Shown: one piece after another, positions 1 through 6,909 of the stretch | How positions within the stretch are numbered: position 1 is the first letter of the stretch | Layout of the letters: each line of letters starts with the position of its first letter | NCBI GenBank assembly: GCA_947585525.1 | Contig: CANPXA010000051.1 | Location: 1 to 10,034 of the forward strand | From: an uncultured Akkermansia sp. | GTDB taxonomy: Bacteria; Verrucomicrobiota; Verrucomicrobiia; Verrucomicrobiales; Akkermansiaceae | Length of the DNA stretch: 10,034 nt | Reading direction: 5' to 3' | Translations under genes and position numbers: made by a program | The notes under the pieces: model-generated | What the model was told of the DNA's origin: nothing | Seen by the model: only the letters and a program-made list of their open reading frames with translations | Database searches by the model: none

Positions 1-1019
1 TCGATTTTTTCCCCTTTAAGACTCTCGCCGGGAGAGAATTTCATGTAATCCAGAGCCGCTTGCATGGCGTGCCGTTTCTCCGGATCCTCCTCTGCAGAGG
101 GATCGGGGATGAGTTCGTTCACACCGAGGTTCATGTCGGGAGAAATCCCCCAGGTAACAGTCGGTTCAATACACGCCGCGTCAATGATGACCTCGTCATC
201 GTATGCGGCATCAGCATCACTGGCAAAACTCTTCCAGCGCTCAACGGCCGCGTCCCAGTCCGTTCCCTTCGGGGAGTAGGGTCGCCCTTTCAGGTAGGTG
301 AAGGTCGTGTCATCCGGGTTGACGTAGCCACAGCGGGCTCCTCCCTCAATCGCCATGTTGCAGAGGGTGAAACGTCCGTCCATGTCCATTTGCTCAATGG
401 CGGAACCTGTAAATTCGTAAGCGTAGCCGAGCCCTCCCTGTGCTCCCAATTTGCCGATGATGTGGAGAGCGACATCTTTTGCTGTGACTCCCTTGCGGAG
501 ACTGCCCTCCACCCGCACCCTGCGTACTTTCAGCGGGGAGAGCGCCAGGGTCTGCGTGGCCAGTACGTCGCGCACCTGTGTGGAGCCGATGCCGAGAGCC
601 ACAGCCCCCACAGCTCCGTGCGTGGCGGTGTGGGAGTCGCCGCACACGATGGTCATGCCGGGTTGAGTGATGCCGAGCTGCGGACCGATGACGTGCACAA
701 TCCCTTGCTCTCCGGTAGGCAGGTCAAAAAAACGGATGCCGTATTTCTTGCAGTTGCGCCGCAGAGCCGTGAGCATGGACTCCGCCCTCGCGTCTGCGAA
801 TGGCTCGCTCTGCTCGTCTGTCGGGATGATGTGATCCACCGTCGCAAAGGTACGCTCCGGGTACGGTACAGTCAGTCCCAGGTCTTTCAGCATACCGAAT
901 GCTTGCGGACTCGTCACCTCGTGTACGTAATGCGTCGCCACGAACAGCTGCGTCCTGCCGTCCGGCAGCACACCCACCGTATGAGCATCCCATACTTTCC
1001 TGTATAATGTCTTTCCCAC
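1..1019 (-). CDS. leuC: 3-isopropylmalate dehydratase large subunit, N-terminal part (partial)
   Basis: LeuC pairs with LeuD to isomerise 2-isopropylmalate to 3-isopropylmalate in the cytoplasmic leucine pathway. The minus-strand translation follows the LeuC family closely from its first residues: a GKTLYRKVWDAH start, then HYVHEVTSPQAFGML, TVDHIIPT, QGIVHVIGPQLGITQPGMT, and the aconitase-family signature VCGDSHTATHGAVGALALGIG. Later come FTLCNMAIEGGARCGYVNPD and a stretch like the family's PQVTWGT (here EPTVTWGIS). The only credible start is GTG at 1019-1017: the frame is open upstream into the end of rpoD but has no other ATG, GTG or TTG there, and the GTG gives the family's usual N-terminus. 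No Shine-Dalgarno is visible. The gene is cut by the left edge after a KGEKI(D) stretch, just before the position where the first [4Fe-4S] cysteine is expected, so none of the three cluster ligands can be checked. It lies 62 bp behind rpoD on the same strand, with no clear terminator between. Confidence 0.97.
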   Translation of the reverse strand, partial: MGKTLYRKVWDAHTVGVLPDGRTQLFVATHYVHEVTSPQAFGMLKDLGLTVPYPERTFATVDHIIPTDEQSEPFADARAESMLTALRRNCKKYGIRFFDLPTGEQGIVHVIGPQLGITQPGMTIVCGDSHTATHGAVGAVALGIGSTQVRDVLATQTLALSPLKVRRVRVEGSLRKGVTAKDVALHIIGKLGAQGGLGYAYEFTGSAIEQMDMDGRFTLCNMAIEGGARCGYVNPDDTTFTYLKGRPYSPKGTDWDAAVERWKSFASDADAAYDDEVIIDAACIEPTVTWGISPDMNLGVNELIPDPSAEEDPEKRHAMQAALDYMKFSPGESLKGEKI

Positions 1020-1081
1020 GTTCAGAAGAGGGTTGATCGGATGGAGAACCGTGACTTTCGGGGAGGCAGCTTCCCTGCGTC

Positions 1082-3982
1082 TCAGTCCGCCGTGGTATCG
1101 AGGAAGCCCTTGATTTTTTGGATACGCGAAGGATGGCGCAGTTTCCGCAGAGCTTTCGCTTCAATCTGGCGGATACGTTCGCGGGTGACGTTGAACTGTC
1201 GTCCCACTTCCTCGAGGGTGCGGGGATTGCCGTCGCGCAGACCGAAGCGTTGCTCAATGACAGCGCGCTCACGTTCGTTCAGGGTATTGAGTACCACGGA
1301 GAGCTTCTCGCGCAAAGAATTGAACGCGGCTCCGTCCATGGGGTTTTCTGCGGTCTTGTCCTCCAGGAAGTCGCCGAAGGAAGTATCGTCCGAGTCGCCG
1401 ACAGGTTGCTGCATGGAAATGGGCTGCTGAGCCATCTTTAGGACGCTGCGGACGCGTTCAACAGACATTCCGCAGTGAGAGGAGATTTCCTCCGGCGTGG
1501 GTTCGCGACCCAGGTCCTGCACGAGTTTCTTCTGCACGCGCATGAGTTTGTTGATGGTCTCAATCATGTGCACCGGGATGCGGATGGTACGAGCCTGGTC
1601 CGCAATGGAGCGCGTGATAGCCTGGCGGATCCACCACGTGGCGTAAGTGGAGAACTTGTAGCCGCGGCGGTATTCGAATTTCTCGACGGCTTTCATGAGC
1701 CCCATGTTGCCTTCTTGGATGAGGTCGAGGAAGGCGAGCCCTCGGTTCGTGTATTTCTTTGCGATGGAAATAACGAGACGCAGATTGGCTTCGATCATCT
1801 CTCCCTTGGACTCCTTAGCCTGCTTCATGTGCCCGCGCATGATCTGGTAATGTTCCAGGAAGTCAGGGATGGTCATCCAGAGCTGGGTTTCGAGCTCGGA
1901 GAGGGTGTCGGCATAGACGGGGTTCTGGGGTTCGGCTTGCTGCTGGCGCTGGAGTTTGAGTATGCGCTGACGCACCTCCCTCAGGTGATCCACGAAGTCT
2001 TCGTAGATTTTCGGTTTGTAGGAGAAGCGTTTGTAGAGCTCATGCAGCTTCGAGATGTGGGACTTGAAGTCCAACTGAGCGGCCTCGACCCCTCGCTTGC
2101 GATTACGAGCCTTGCGAAGACGCAGGAAAGAGGCTTGCGCTGCCTCATACTGATCGTACAGCTTGTTGAGCGCGTTCTGCAGCTCCCTGAAGTATTGCTC
2201 GCGGTGGTCGATGTTTTTTTCTGCCACCACCCGGTCGAAGCGTTCCTTGTTTTGCAGCAGACGCTGCGCAAGGTCGGCATAGTAGTTCGCCACAAGTCCG
2301 ATGTGGTGCAGGCTTTTTCGAAGATTGGTCTCAGCCTGGTCGATACGGCGAGAGAGCTGAACCTCTTCGTCGCGCTTGAGCAGCTCCTTCTGCCCCATTT
2401 GCTTGAGGTACATTCGAACGGGGTCATCCAGATCAGCCGATTTATCAGACTCCTCTGTGTCCTGGACGGCATTTTCGGTGCTGGGTTGCTGGGTATTCAC
2501 CTCACCCATCTCGGCGGCGTCGATGATCTTGAAGTTCATGCTGCGCAGGCAGTCCATGATCTTCTCATGATCCTCGGGGTTGATGATATTGGCAGGCAAA
2601 ACCTCGTTGATGTCGTCGTAGGTGAGGAATCCTTGGTCGTTGGCGAGGAGAACGAGTTGGCGCAGTTTTTCCTGGACGCTCGGATTCTCCATCAAGTGAC
2701 CCGGCGCCCCCTCGGCGATATTGCGAAGCTCCTCCGGGCTGAGTCCCATGGTTCCTGAGCTCTCATCCAGCACTTCAATGCCAAAGGAGTGCAGACGCTC
2801 AAAGAGTTTTTCCGTGTCCTGCTCTTCGAATCCCTCGACGGGCAGGGAGGAGATGATGTCGTCGTCCGTTACGTAGCCGCCGTTCTTCTTTGCTTGGGCA
2901 ATGAGGTTCTTGAAGGCGGTCTTCAGGGTGAGGTCGTCCGGGAAGAATTCCTGCAGCTGGGCAGGGGTGACGTGCAGGTTGCGCATCTCCTTCCTGCGCT
3001 GTGAACGACGCCTCCTCTCTTCGGCTGCCGCCGCGGCGCGGGCTGCTTTCAGCTCCTTTGCTGTCTTTGTTGGGCTCTGCGCGGGAAGCGACGGGGATTG
3101 GGACGCCGGAGATTGAGATGCAGCCTTTGCCGGCTGTGAAGTCGGCTTTGGTTGTGGCTTCTGCTGAGGCTTGGCGGAGGCGCTGTTGACCGGCTTTTTC
3201 GACGTCGTCGACTCCTTTTTCGGTGGTACCGGAGCTTTTGATACGGGCTTCGGCGTAGGTTTCTTCGGGGCGGGTTTCGCGACCGTCTTTTTCGCTACGG
3301 GTTTCGGCGCGGGTTTCTTGACGGCTACTTTAGCGACCGGTTTTTGGGATGCGTTTTTTTTCGGTGCGGGTTTGGACGCCGGATTCTTCGCCGCAGTTTT
3401 TGCGGATGACTTGCTGTTGGCGGGCTTTTTGGACGACACGGGTTTCGCGACCGGCTTCTTGGACGCCGGCTTTTTAGTCACGGACTTCGTCGCGGTCTTC
3501 TTGGGCGCGACCTTCTTCGCTACGGGTTTTTTGGGAGCGACTTTCTTCGTTACGGGCTTCGCGACGGTTTTTTTCGTAACCGCCTTTTTAGCCACAGTCT
3601 TGGCAACCGGTTTCTTCGGCGTCGATTTCTTGACTGTAGGTTTCGCAACCGGCTTCTTCGGTGCGACCTTCTCTGCTACAGGCTTCGGTGTCGGCTTCTT
3701 CCCTACCGTTTTTTTCGCTACGGGTTTGGCTGCGGGCTGCTTCGTCATCGGCTTTTTCGCCACAGGCTTTGCAGTCGGTTTCTGGGGAGCGACCTTTTTC
3801 GCGACCGGTTTCTTGGGGACAGACTTTACAACCGGCTTCTTCGGCGCCGCCTTCTTGGGTGTCGGCTTTTGGACAACTTTTGCCTTCGGCGCCGGCTTTT
3901 TCGTCACCCCCTTCGGCGTGGGTTTCGCGGCTTTAATCGTTTTGCTCTTCGTCTTCGCTGCGGGCTTGTTCTTGGTTGACAT
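1082..3982 (-). CDS. rpoD: Primary sigma factor (sigma-70/RpoD) with long basic repeat N-terminus
   Basis: This is the housekeeping sigma subunit of RNA polymerase, directing promoter recognition and melting. With the ATG at 3982 it has 966 residues, against about 613 in E. coli. Residues 1-335 are a Lys/Pro/Ala/Val repeat tail (units such as KKPVAK and KKVAP), ending in an Arg/Ala-rich helix. Residues 336-405 resemble region 1.1 (LIAQAKKNGGYVTDDDI), and residues 428-490 are a second copy-like module (LVLLANDQGFLTYDDINEVLP). Region 1.2 is at 519-548 (DDPVRMYLKQMGQKELL). A non-conserved insert follows to about 715. Region 2 is at 727-800, with LRLVISIAKKYTNRGLAFLDL, GLMKAVEKFEYRRGYKFSTY and ATWWIRQAITRSIADQARTI. 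Region 3 follows (IRIPVHMIETINKL), then region 4 with the helix-turn-helix TLEEVGRQFNVTRERIRQIE and KALRKLRHPSR. A TTG at 4042 would add 20 residues that look unlike a protein start, so ATG is preferred. The tail is unlike any nucleic-acid-free sigma region I know and may bind DNA non-specifically (inference). Confidence 0.97.
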   Translation of the reverse strand: MSTKNKPAAKTKSKTIKAAKPTPKGVTKKPAPKAKVVQKPTPKKAAPKKPVVKSVPKKPVAKKVAPQKPTAKPVAKKPMTKQPAAKPVAKKTVGKKPTPKPVAEKVAPKKPVAKPTVKKSTPKKPVAKTVAKKAVTKKTVAKPVTKKVAPKKPVAKKVAPKKTATKSVTKKPASKKPVAKPVSSKKPANSKSSAKTAAKNPASKPAPKKNASQKPVAKVAVKKPAPKPVAKKTVAKPAPKKPTPKPVSKAPVPPKKESTTSKKPVNSASAKPQQKPQPKPTSQPAKAASQSPASQSPSLPAQSPTKTAKELKAARAAAAAEERRRRSQRRKEMRNLHVTPAQLQEFFPDDLTLKTAFKNLIAQAKKNGGYVTDDDIISSLPVEGFEEQDTEKLFERLHSFGIEVLDESSGTMGLSPEELRNIAEGAPGHLMENPSVQEKLRQLVLLANDQGFLTYDDINEVLPANIINPEDHEKIMDCLRSMNFKIIDAAEMGEVNTQQPSTENAVQDTEESDKSADLDDPVRMYLKQMGQKELLKRDEEVQLSRRIDQAETNLRKSLHHIGLVANYYADLAQRLLQNKERFDRVVAEKNIDHREQYFRELQNALNKLYDQYEAAQASFLRLRKARNRKRGVEAAQLDFKSHISKLHELYKRFSYKPKIYEDFVDHLREVRQRILKLQRQQQAEPQNPVYADTLSELETQLWMTIPDFLEHYQIMRGHMKQAKESKGEMIEANLRLVISIAKKYTNRGLAFLDLIQEGNMGLMKAVEKFEYRRGYKFSTYATWWIRQAITRSIADQARTIRIPVHMIETINKLMRVQKKLVQDLGREPTPEEISSHCGMSVERVRSVLKMAQQPISMQQPVGDSDDTSFGDFLEDKTAENPMDGAAFNSLREKLSVVLNTLNERERAVIEQRFGLRDGNPRTLEEVGRQFNVTRERIRQIEAKALRKLRHPSRIQKIKGFLDTTAD

Positions 3983-4057
3983 AATGCGTTCTGTGGTCGA
4001 CTGCTCTCCTCGCTCTCCATCCTCGCCGTATCTTTGCGGCAAAAATTTCGTGCGCGT

Positions 4058-4085
4058 ACGTTACCATCTGTGACGCAAATGTCAA
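4058..4085 (-). promoter_or_regulatory. Candidate rpoD promoter
   Basis: On the minus strand a perfect TTGACA lies at 4085-4080. A weak TAACGT follows after 16 bases (4063-4058), which would place transcription start near 4050 and give a leader of about 70 bases before the rpoD ATG. The -35 match is exact but the -10 is poor, and the lineage's promoter consensus is unknown, so this is tentative. Its interest is that the -35 sits between two copies of an 8-bp direct repeat. Confidence 0.25.
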
Positions 4086-4110
4086 CACTTTATCTACAAT
4101 TATGACGCAA
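4071..4110. repeat. Direct repeat TGACGCAA x2, 32 bp apart, upstream of rpoD
   Basis: TGACGCAA occurs at 4071-4078 and again at 4103-4110, exactly 32 bp (about three helical turns) apart and bracketing the candidate rpoD -35 hexamer. Identical sites on the same face of the helix could be an operator for a dimeric or cooperative regulator. No protein can be named, and chance recurrence of an 8-mer in this short gap is not excluded. Confidence 0.4.
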
Positions 4111-4355
4111 TTTCCTCAAAAATTTTTCTCAATTGATAACCGATTCAACACCGTCCATCGTCCATAGATTGCGTCTTTCGTGGGATGGATTTGGCCGTTT
4201 CGTCAAAATTCTATCAGATTCTTCATTTTTATCTGGACATATCAAGAAAAAAGAGATAAAACTAGCCGACGTCAGACAGGAGCTAAATCAGTGAAAAGTT
4301 ACTCTAAAAGCGAAGATTTATAAATAAAATAGCGAAAAAGATAAATTGAAAGACA
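4111..4355. other. Divergent intergenic region, no gene seen
   Basis: This is the central part of the 4043-4405 gap between the minus-strand rpoD and the plus-strand secreted-protein genes. It is clearly more AT-rich than the rpoD coding region. It contains a tandem heptamer CGTCCAT twice at 4152-4165 and A-rich runs near 4240-4350. I see no convincing short gene, RNA gene or T-tailed hairpin on either strand. Confidence 0.6.
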
Positions 4356-4384
4356 TTGAAAAAGCTCCATCCGCTCGTTATGAC
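4356..4384 (+). promoter_or_regulatory. Candidate sigma-70 promoter for the secreted-protein cluster
   Basis: TTGAAA (4356-4361), a 17-base spacer and TATGAC (4379-4384) give a good -35 and an acceptable -10 at the ideal distance. Transcription would start near 4391, only about 15 bases before the ATG at 4406. That short leader carries no Shine-Dalgarno, in line with the other genes of the cluster. Based on consensus matching only. Confidence 0.4.
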
Positions 4385-4405
4385 AACCTTTAATAGATAA
4401 CAGAA

Positions 4406-5758
4406 ATGAGAAGATATTGGATCGCAATTATAGCTACTGTTTGTTGTTCCCTTGCGGCGAACGTCTACGCCGACACTGACCTTGAGGTGCTCAAGGCTGC
4501 GCACAAGGGCGATGTCGATGCCATGCGCCGGATTGGCATACGGATGTATAAGGGATGCTCTCGTGGCAATCCAACACTCGGCATCGAGTGGCTCAAAAAG
4601 GCGGCGAACAGGGGCGATGTAGAAGCAATGTACTTCTTGGGACGTGTTCTCATCCAAAACGACAGAAATTCAGGACTGAGCTATCTCAGACAAGCTGCGA
4701 ATAACGGACATAAGAAAGCAAAAGCAGTTTTGAGAAAGGAAACGGGTGAGGATGACAGAACGGACTACGTGAAAGCTCTTGAGTCCGGAAAGTTGGTTCA
4801 GGTTCCGGGGGGAGCATGTAGCGTAAAAGAGGCAGTGACAAAAGCCACAAAGCTGATCAGTGACAAAGCGTTAGAGGCAAATATAAAAGCTATTGCCATG
4901 GTGGACTTTCTTTGCAATGGGGGAAAGAAGACGGAGCTGTCAGATTCCGTTCGCGATGCGATGCAGGAAGCGCTGGTGAGCGGGTCAAAACTTGAAGTGA
5001 CGGATCGCGTCGATACAGGGTTGCTGATTCAGGAGGGGCAAGCGCAACAGGAGACAGTGGATCTTCGATCGTCCACCGCTGTATTCATGGGGGAAATAAT
5101 CTGCGCACCGGAACGCAACGTTGGATATTTCGCTTACCGTGTGTTTAACACATTAGATATGAGAATACTGGCAGCAGGATTCATTCCGGTAAAGTGGAGC
5201 GGAAAAGAAAAAAATTTATTGAAGAGTAGCACCGCAGCGGCTGACACCTTCGCTCTTCCGATCACGCTCAACAAGGAACTGGAAGGTTTAGTTGAAAAGG
5301 TCTCGTCTGATCCTAAGCGTGGTATTGCGATGGTATATTCTGAGGGGGACGACGATGGCAATATCGTAGATAAGCGAGTGGCATTCGCCCAAATTCTTGC
5401 TACTATGTTTGATGCAAACTGTGAGTTGTACGAGCGCGAATTTTACCGTCAGGCATCCGAGGAAGCGTCCGTATCCGGAAATGTCGTTCAGGCAGAAAAG
5501 GTGGGAGCTCTTTGCACGGTGGAGTTTTCCAAGATCTCTTTTGTAGAGAATAATCTCAAGGTAAAGATCACTGCGTACCCGAAGGGAAGTTTGCTGGCTG
5601 TTGACAACTTGAAGCAAAAACGAGTTGCAGACGTAGATGGTCATGCCGCAATTTACAAAGAGAGCCTGAAAGGGGAGGGGAAGACTTCTCATTATATGGT
5701 TAAAGTGCTTTCTGCCTCAAATTCCATGTACACGGAAAACATAAAACCGATTCATTAA
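4406..5758 (+). CDS. Secreted Sel1-repeat protein with tandem FlgO/TolB-like modules
   Basis: This is a 450-residue exported protein of unknown function. Residues 1-22 are a signal peptide (MRRYW, a hydrophobic core, then VYA before the mature Asp), with no lipobox, so it is probably soluble in the periplasm. Residues 27-110 hold Sel1-type helical repeats (AAHKGDVDAM, GIEWLKKAANRGDVEAMYFLG, GLSYLRQAANNGHKKAK), which usually mediate protein binding. Residues 160-265 look like the FlgO/TolB-N fold: a strand AIAMVDF, a helix SVRDAMQEAL, the strand LEVTDR, a long acidic helix, then VFMGEI and a FAYRVFNT strand. Residues 306-435 repeat the same order (GIAMVYSEG, VAFAQILATMF, ELYEREF, GALCTVEFS, LKVKITAYP) in more diverged form. 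Family assignment of the two later modules is by eye and needs profile comparison. The gene heads a three-gene plus-strand run, 68 bp before the CsgG/PEGA gene, so a shared envelope role is likely. Confidence 0.85.
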   Translation: MRRYWIAIIATVCCSLAANVYADTDLEVLKAAHKGDVDAMRRIGIRMYKGCSRGNPTLGIEWLKKAANRGDVEAMYFLGRVLIQNDRNSGLSYLRQAANNGHKKAKAVLRKETGEDDRTDYVKALESGKLVQVPGGACSVKEAVTKATKLISDKALEANIKAIAMVDFLCNGGKKTELSDSVRDAMQEALVSGSKLEVTDRVDTGLLIQEGQAQQETVDLRSSTAVFMGEIICAPERNVGYFAYRVFNTLDMRILAAGFIPVKWSGKEKNLLKSSTAAADTFALPITLNKELEGLVEKVSSDPKRGIAMVYSEGDDDGNIVDKRVAFAQILATMFDANCELYEREFYRQASEEASVSGNVVQAEKVGALCTVEFSKISFVENNLKVKITAYPKGSLLAVDNLKQKRVADVDGHAAIYKESLKGEGKTSHYMVKVLSASNSMYTENIKPIH

Positions 5759-5826
5759 CAATCGCATCTTTTTCAATTTAGTTCTGAGAGATTTTCTAAA
5801 AAACCTAACACAAACATTACTACACA

Positions 5827-6807
5827 ATGAAAACAATGATAGTTGCCCTGCTCGGTATAGCATCAAGCTGCGTTTTTGCTCAGACCGCTATGTCTCGTGA
5901 CTCAGATAAGCCGGCCATTGCTGTGCCCATCTTCGAGAATAGGACAGGTGGTCTCGTGACGCGTAAAAGTAGCAGTGACCATATTGATGTTATCGAAGTT
6001 GAACGCCGGGAGGATCAAATCCGAGCAAAGCGCACGGTTAGTAATAATGGTACCATGGATGTTCCTCAGGCCGGATTGCAATTGCCCGATGTGGCAGCCG
6101 AGATTGCAACAAACGCCGTGAAAGAAGCGCTTGCTCACTGTGGCAAATTTCGAGTAGTCGATTACTCTCCACTCGTTGAATTTCAGATCAATGAAAAACG
6201 GAAAAAGGAGAATTCAAACGGCTATGTCGTTTCAGATTCGAACCCTGTTGATTACCTTCTTGTGGGTAGCATCAACAATTATCGTGTCAAAAATGAAAAG
6301 AGTGTTGTTTACGGAGTTCAACGCTGGCGGAATACTGTAACAGTGAGCATGGATGTCAAGTTGATTCAGGTTCCTTCCCAAGAAGTGATAGCTAGTAAAA
6401 CGATGAGCGAAAAACTTACTCGAGATATTCCGGAGGGTGTTACGGAGATTGAAGGCCTAAATGATGACTGGGAGGAACCTCTGCGTAAGGCAATTTCTTC
6501 GGCTGTGCCCAAATTTATCGCTTCCATTAATATCGCCACTAACTCAGGGGAGGCAAGCAGCACTGCGGAGCCTGTCACCTTTGAGGTGAAATCCACTCCT
6601 GAGGGGGCTGACGTGGAATACAACGATAGCTTCGTTGGTAACACTCCGTGCACAGTGACGGCTCCGGCTGCTCCCGGTATTTTGCGGGTGTCTCTTGCCG
6701 GATATAAGACATGGGAGAAAAAACTCACTCCGAGTGAGAATATGCGAATTTCGCCGATTCTACAAAAGATTGCAACTCCGGTTATTGTTCCGAAGAAAAA
6801 TCGTTGA
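5827..6807 (+). CDS. Secreted CsgG-like protein with C-terminal PEGA domain
   Basis: This is a 326-residue exported protein. Residues 1-18 form a signal peptide ending CVFA. The Cys at 15 is preceded by ASS, a poor lipobox, so lipidation is doubtful. Residues 29-236 resemble the CsgG/LpoB/TolB-N family: AIAVPIFENRTG at the first strand, a helix AAEIATNAVKEAL, the strand FRVVDYSPLVEF, then VDYLLVGSINNYRV, and a long strand VSMDVKLIQVPSQEVIASKT where CsgG-type proteins have DV.TGEV. Residues 250-314 are a PEGA domain (TPEGADVEYND, FVGNTPCTVTAP, LRVSLAGYKTWEK), a small beta domain common in surface proteins. CsgG itself forms the curli export pore, but the pore-forming hairpins are not evident here, so an LpoB-like accessory role is as likely. 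No Shine-Dalgarno precedes the ATG. It sits between the Sel1/FlgO-like and PrsW genes, and its PEGA domain may attach it to an envelope polymer (inference). Confidence 0.88.
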   Translation: MKTMIVALLGIASSCVFAQTAMSRDSDKPAIAVPIFENRTGGLVTRKSSSDHIDVIEVERREDQIRAKRTVSNNGTMDVPQAGLQLPDVAAEIATNAVKEALAHCGKFRVVDYSPLVEFQINEKRKKENSNGYVVSDSNPVDYLLVGSINNYRVKNEKSVVYGVQRWRNTVTVSMDVKLIQVPSQEVIASKTMSEKLTRDIPEGVTEIEGLNDDWEEPLRKAISSAVPKFIASINIATNSGEASSTAEPVTFEVKSTPEGADVEYNDSFVGNTPCTVTAPAAPGILRVSLAGYKTWEKKLTPSENMRISPILQKIATPVIVPKKNR

Positions 6808-6831
6808 ACCTTTCATCATACACATTATGAT

Positions 6832-6855
6832 CCAAACGTCCTAGTTGACGTGTGG
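6832..6855 (+). other. Imperfect hairpin between CsgG/PEGA and PrsW genes
   Basis: CCAAACGTC (6832-6840) can pair with GACGTGTGG (6847-6855), eight of nine positions, around a six-base loop. A weaker six-pair stem, ATCATA/TATGAT, lies just upstream at 6815-6831. Neither is followed by a T run, so they are not ordinary terminators. They may process or protect the transcript between two cistrons, or mean nothing. Confidence 0.3.
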
Positions 6856-6909
6856 ATGATTGGTGGGTCGTTGAAATTTCAAAGTCAAACAACATAATAA
6901 ATTACTGTG

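Noticed and set aside
60..1007. A 315-codon open frame on the plus strand
   Set aside because: It lies opposite leuC, whose minus-strand translation matches the family along the full visible length.
1475..2758. A 427-codon open frame on the plus strand
   Set aside because: It lies wholly opposite the conserved core of rpoD and has no recognisable domain; long antisense frames are common opposite GC-rich coding sequence.
3000..3960. Repeated GGYTTCTTSG-type DNA units that could suggest a tandem repeat or CRISPR-like array
   Set aside because: The periodicity follows codons of the Lys/Pro/Ala repeats in rpoD and the units vary in length and sequence, with no spacer pattern.
4040..4042. TTG as start of rpoD, adding 20 residues
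   Set aside because: The extra residues are unlike the repeat tail, the codon is a rare start with no ribosome site, and the ATG at 3982 begins directly at the basic tail.
3171..4073. A 300-codon open frame on the plus strand, rich in Phe/Gly/Ala/Thr
   Set aside because: It is the antisense of the Lys/Pro/Ala repeat tail of rpoD; the low-complexity composition removes stops on the opposite strand. The minus frame continues into conserved sigma regions, the plus frame into nothing.
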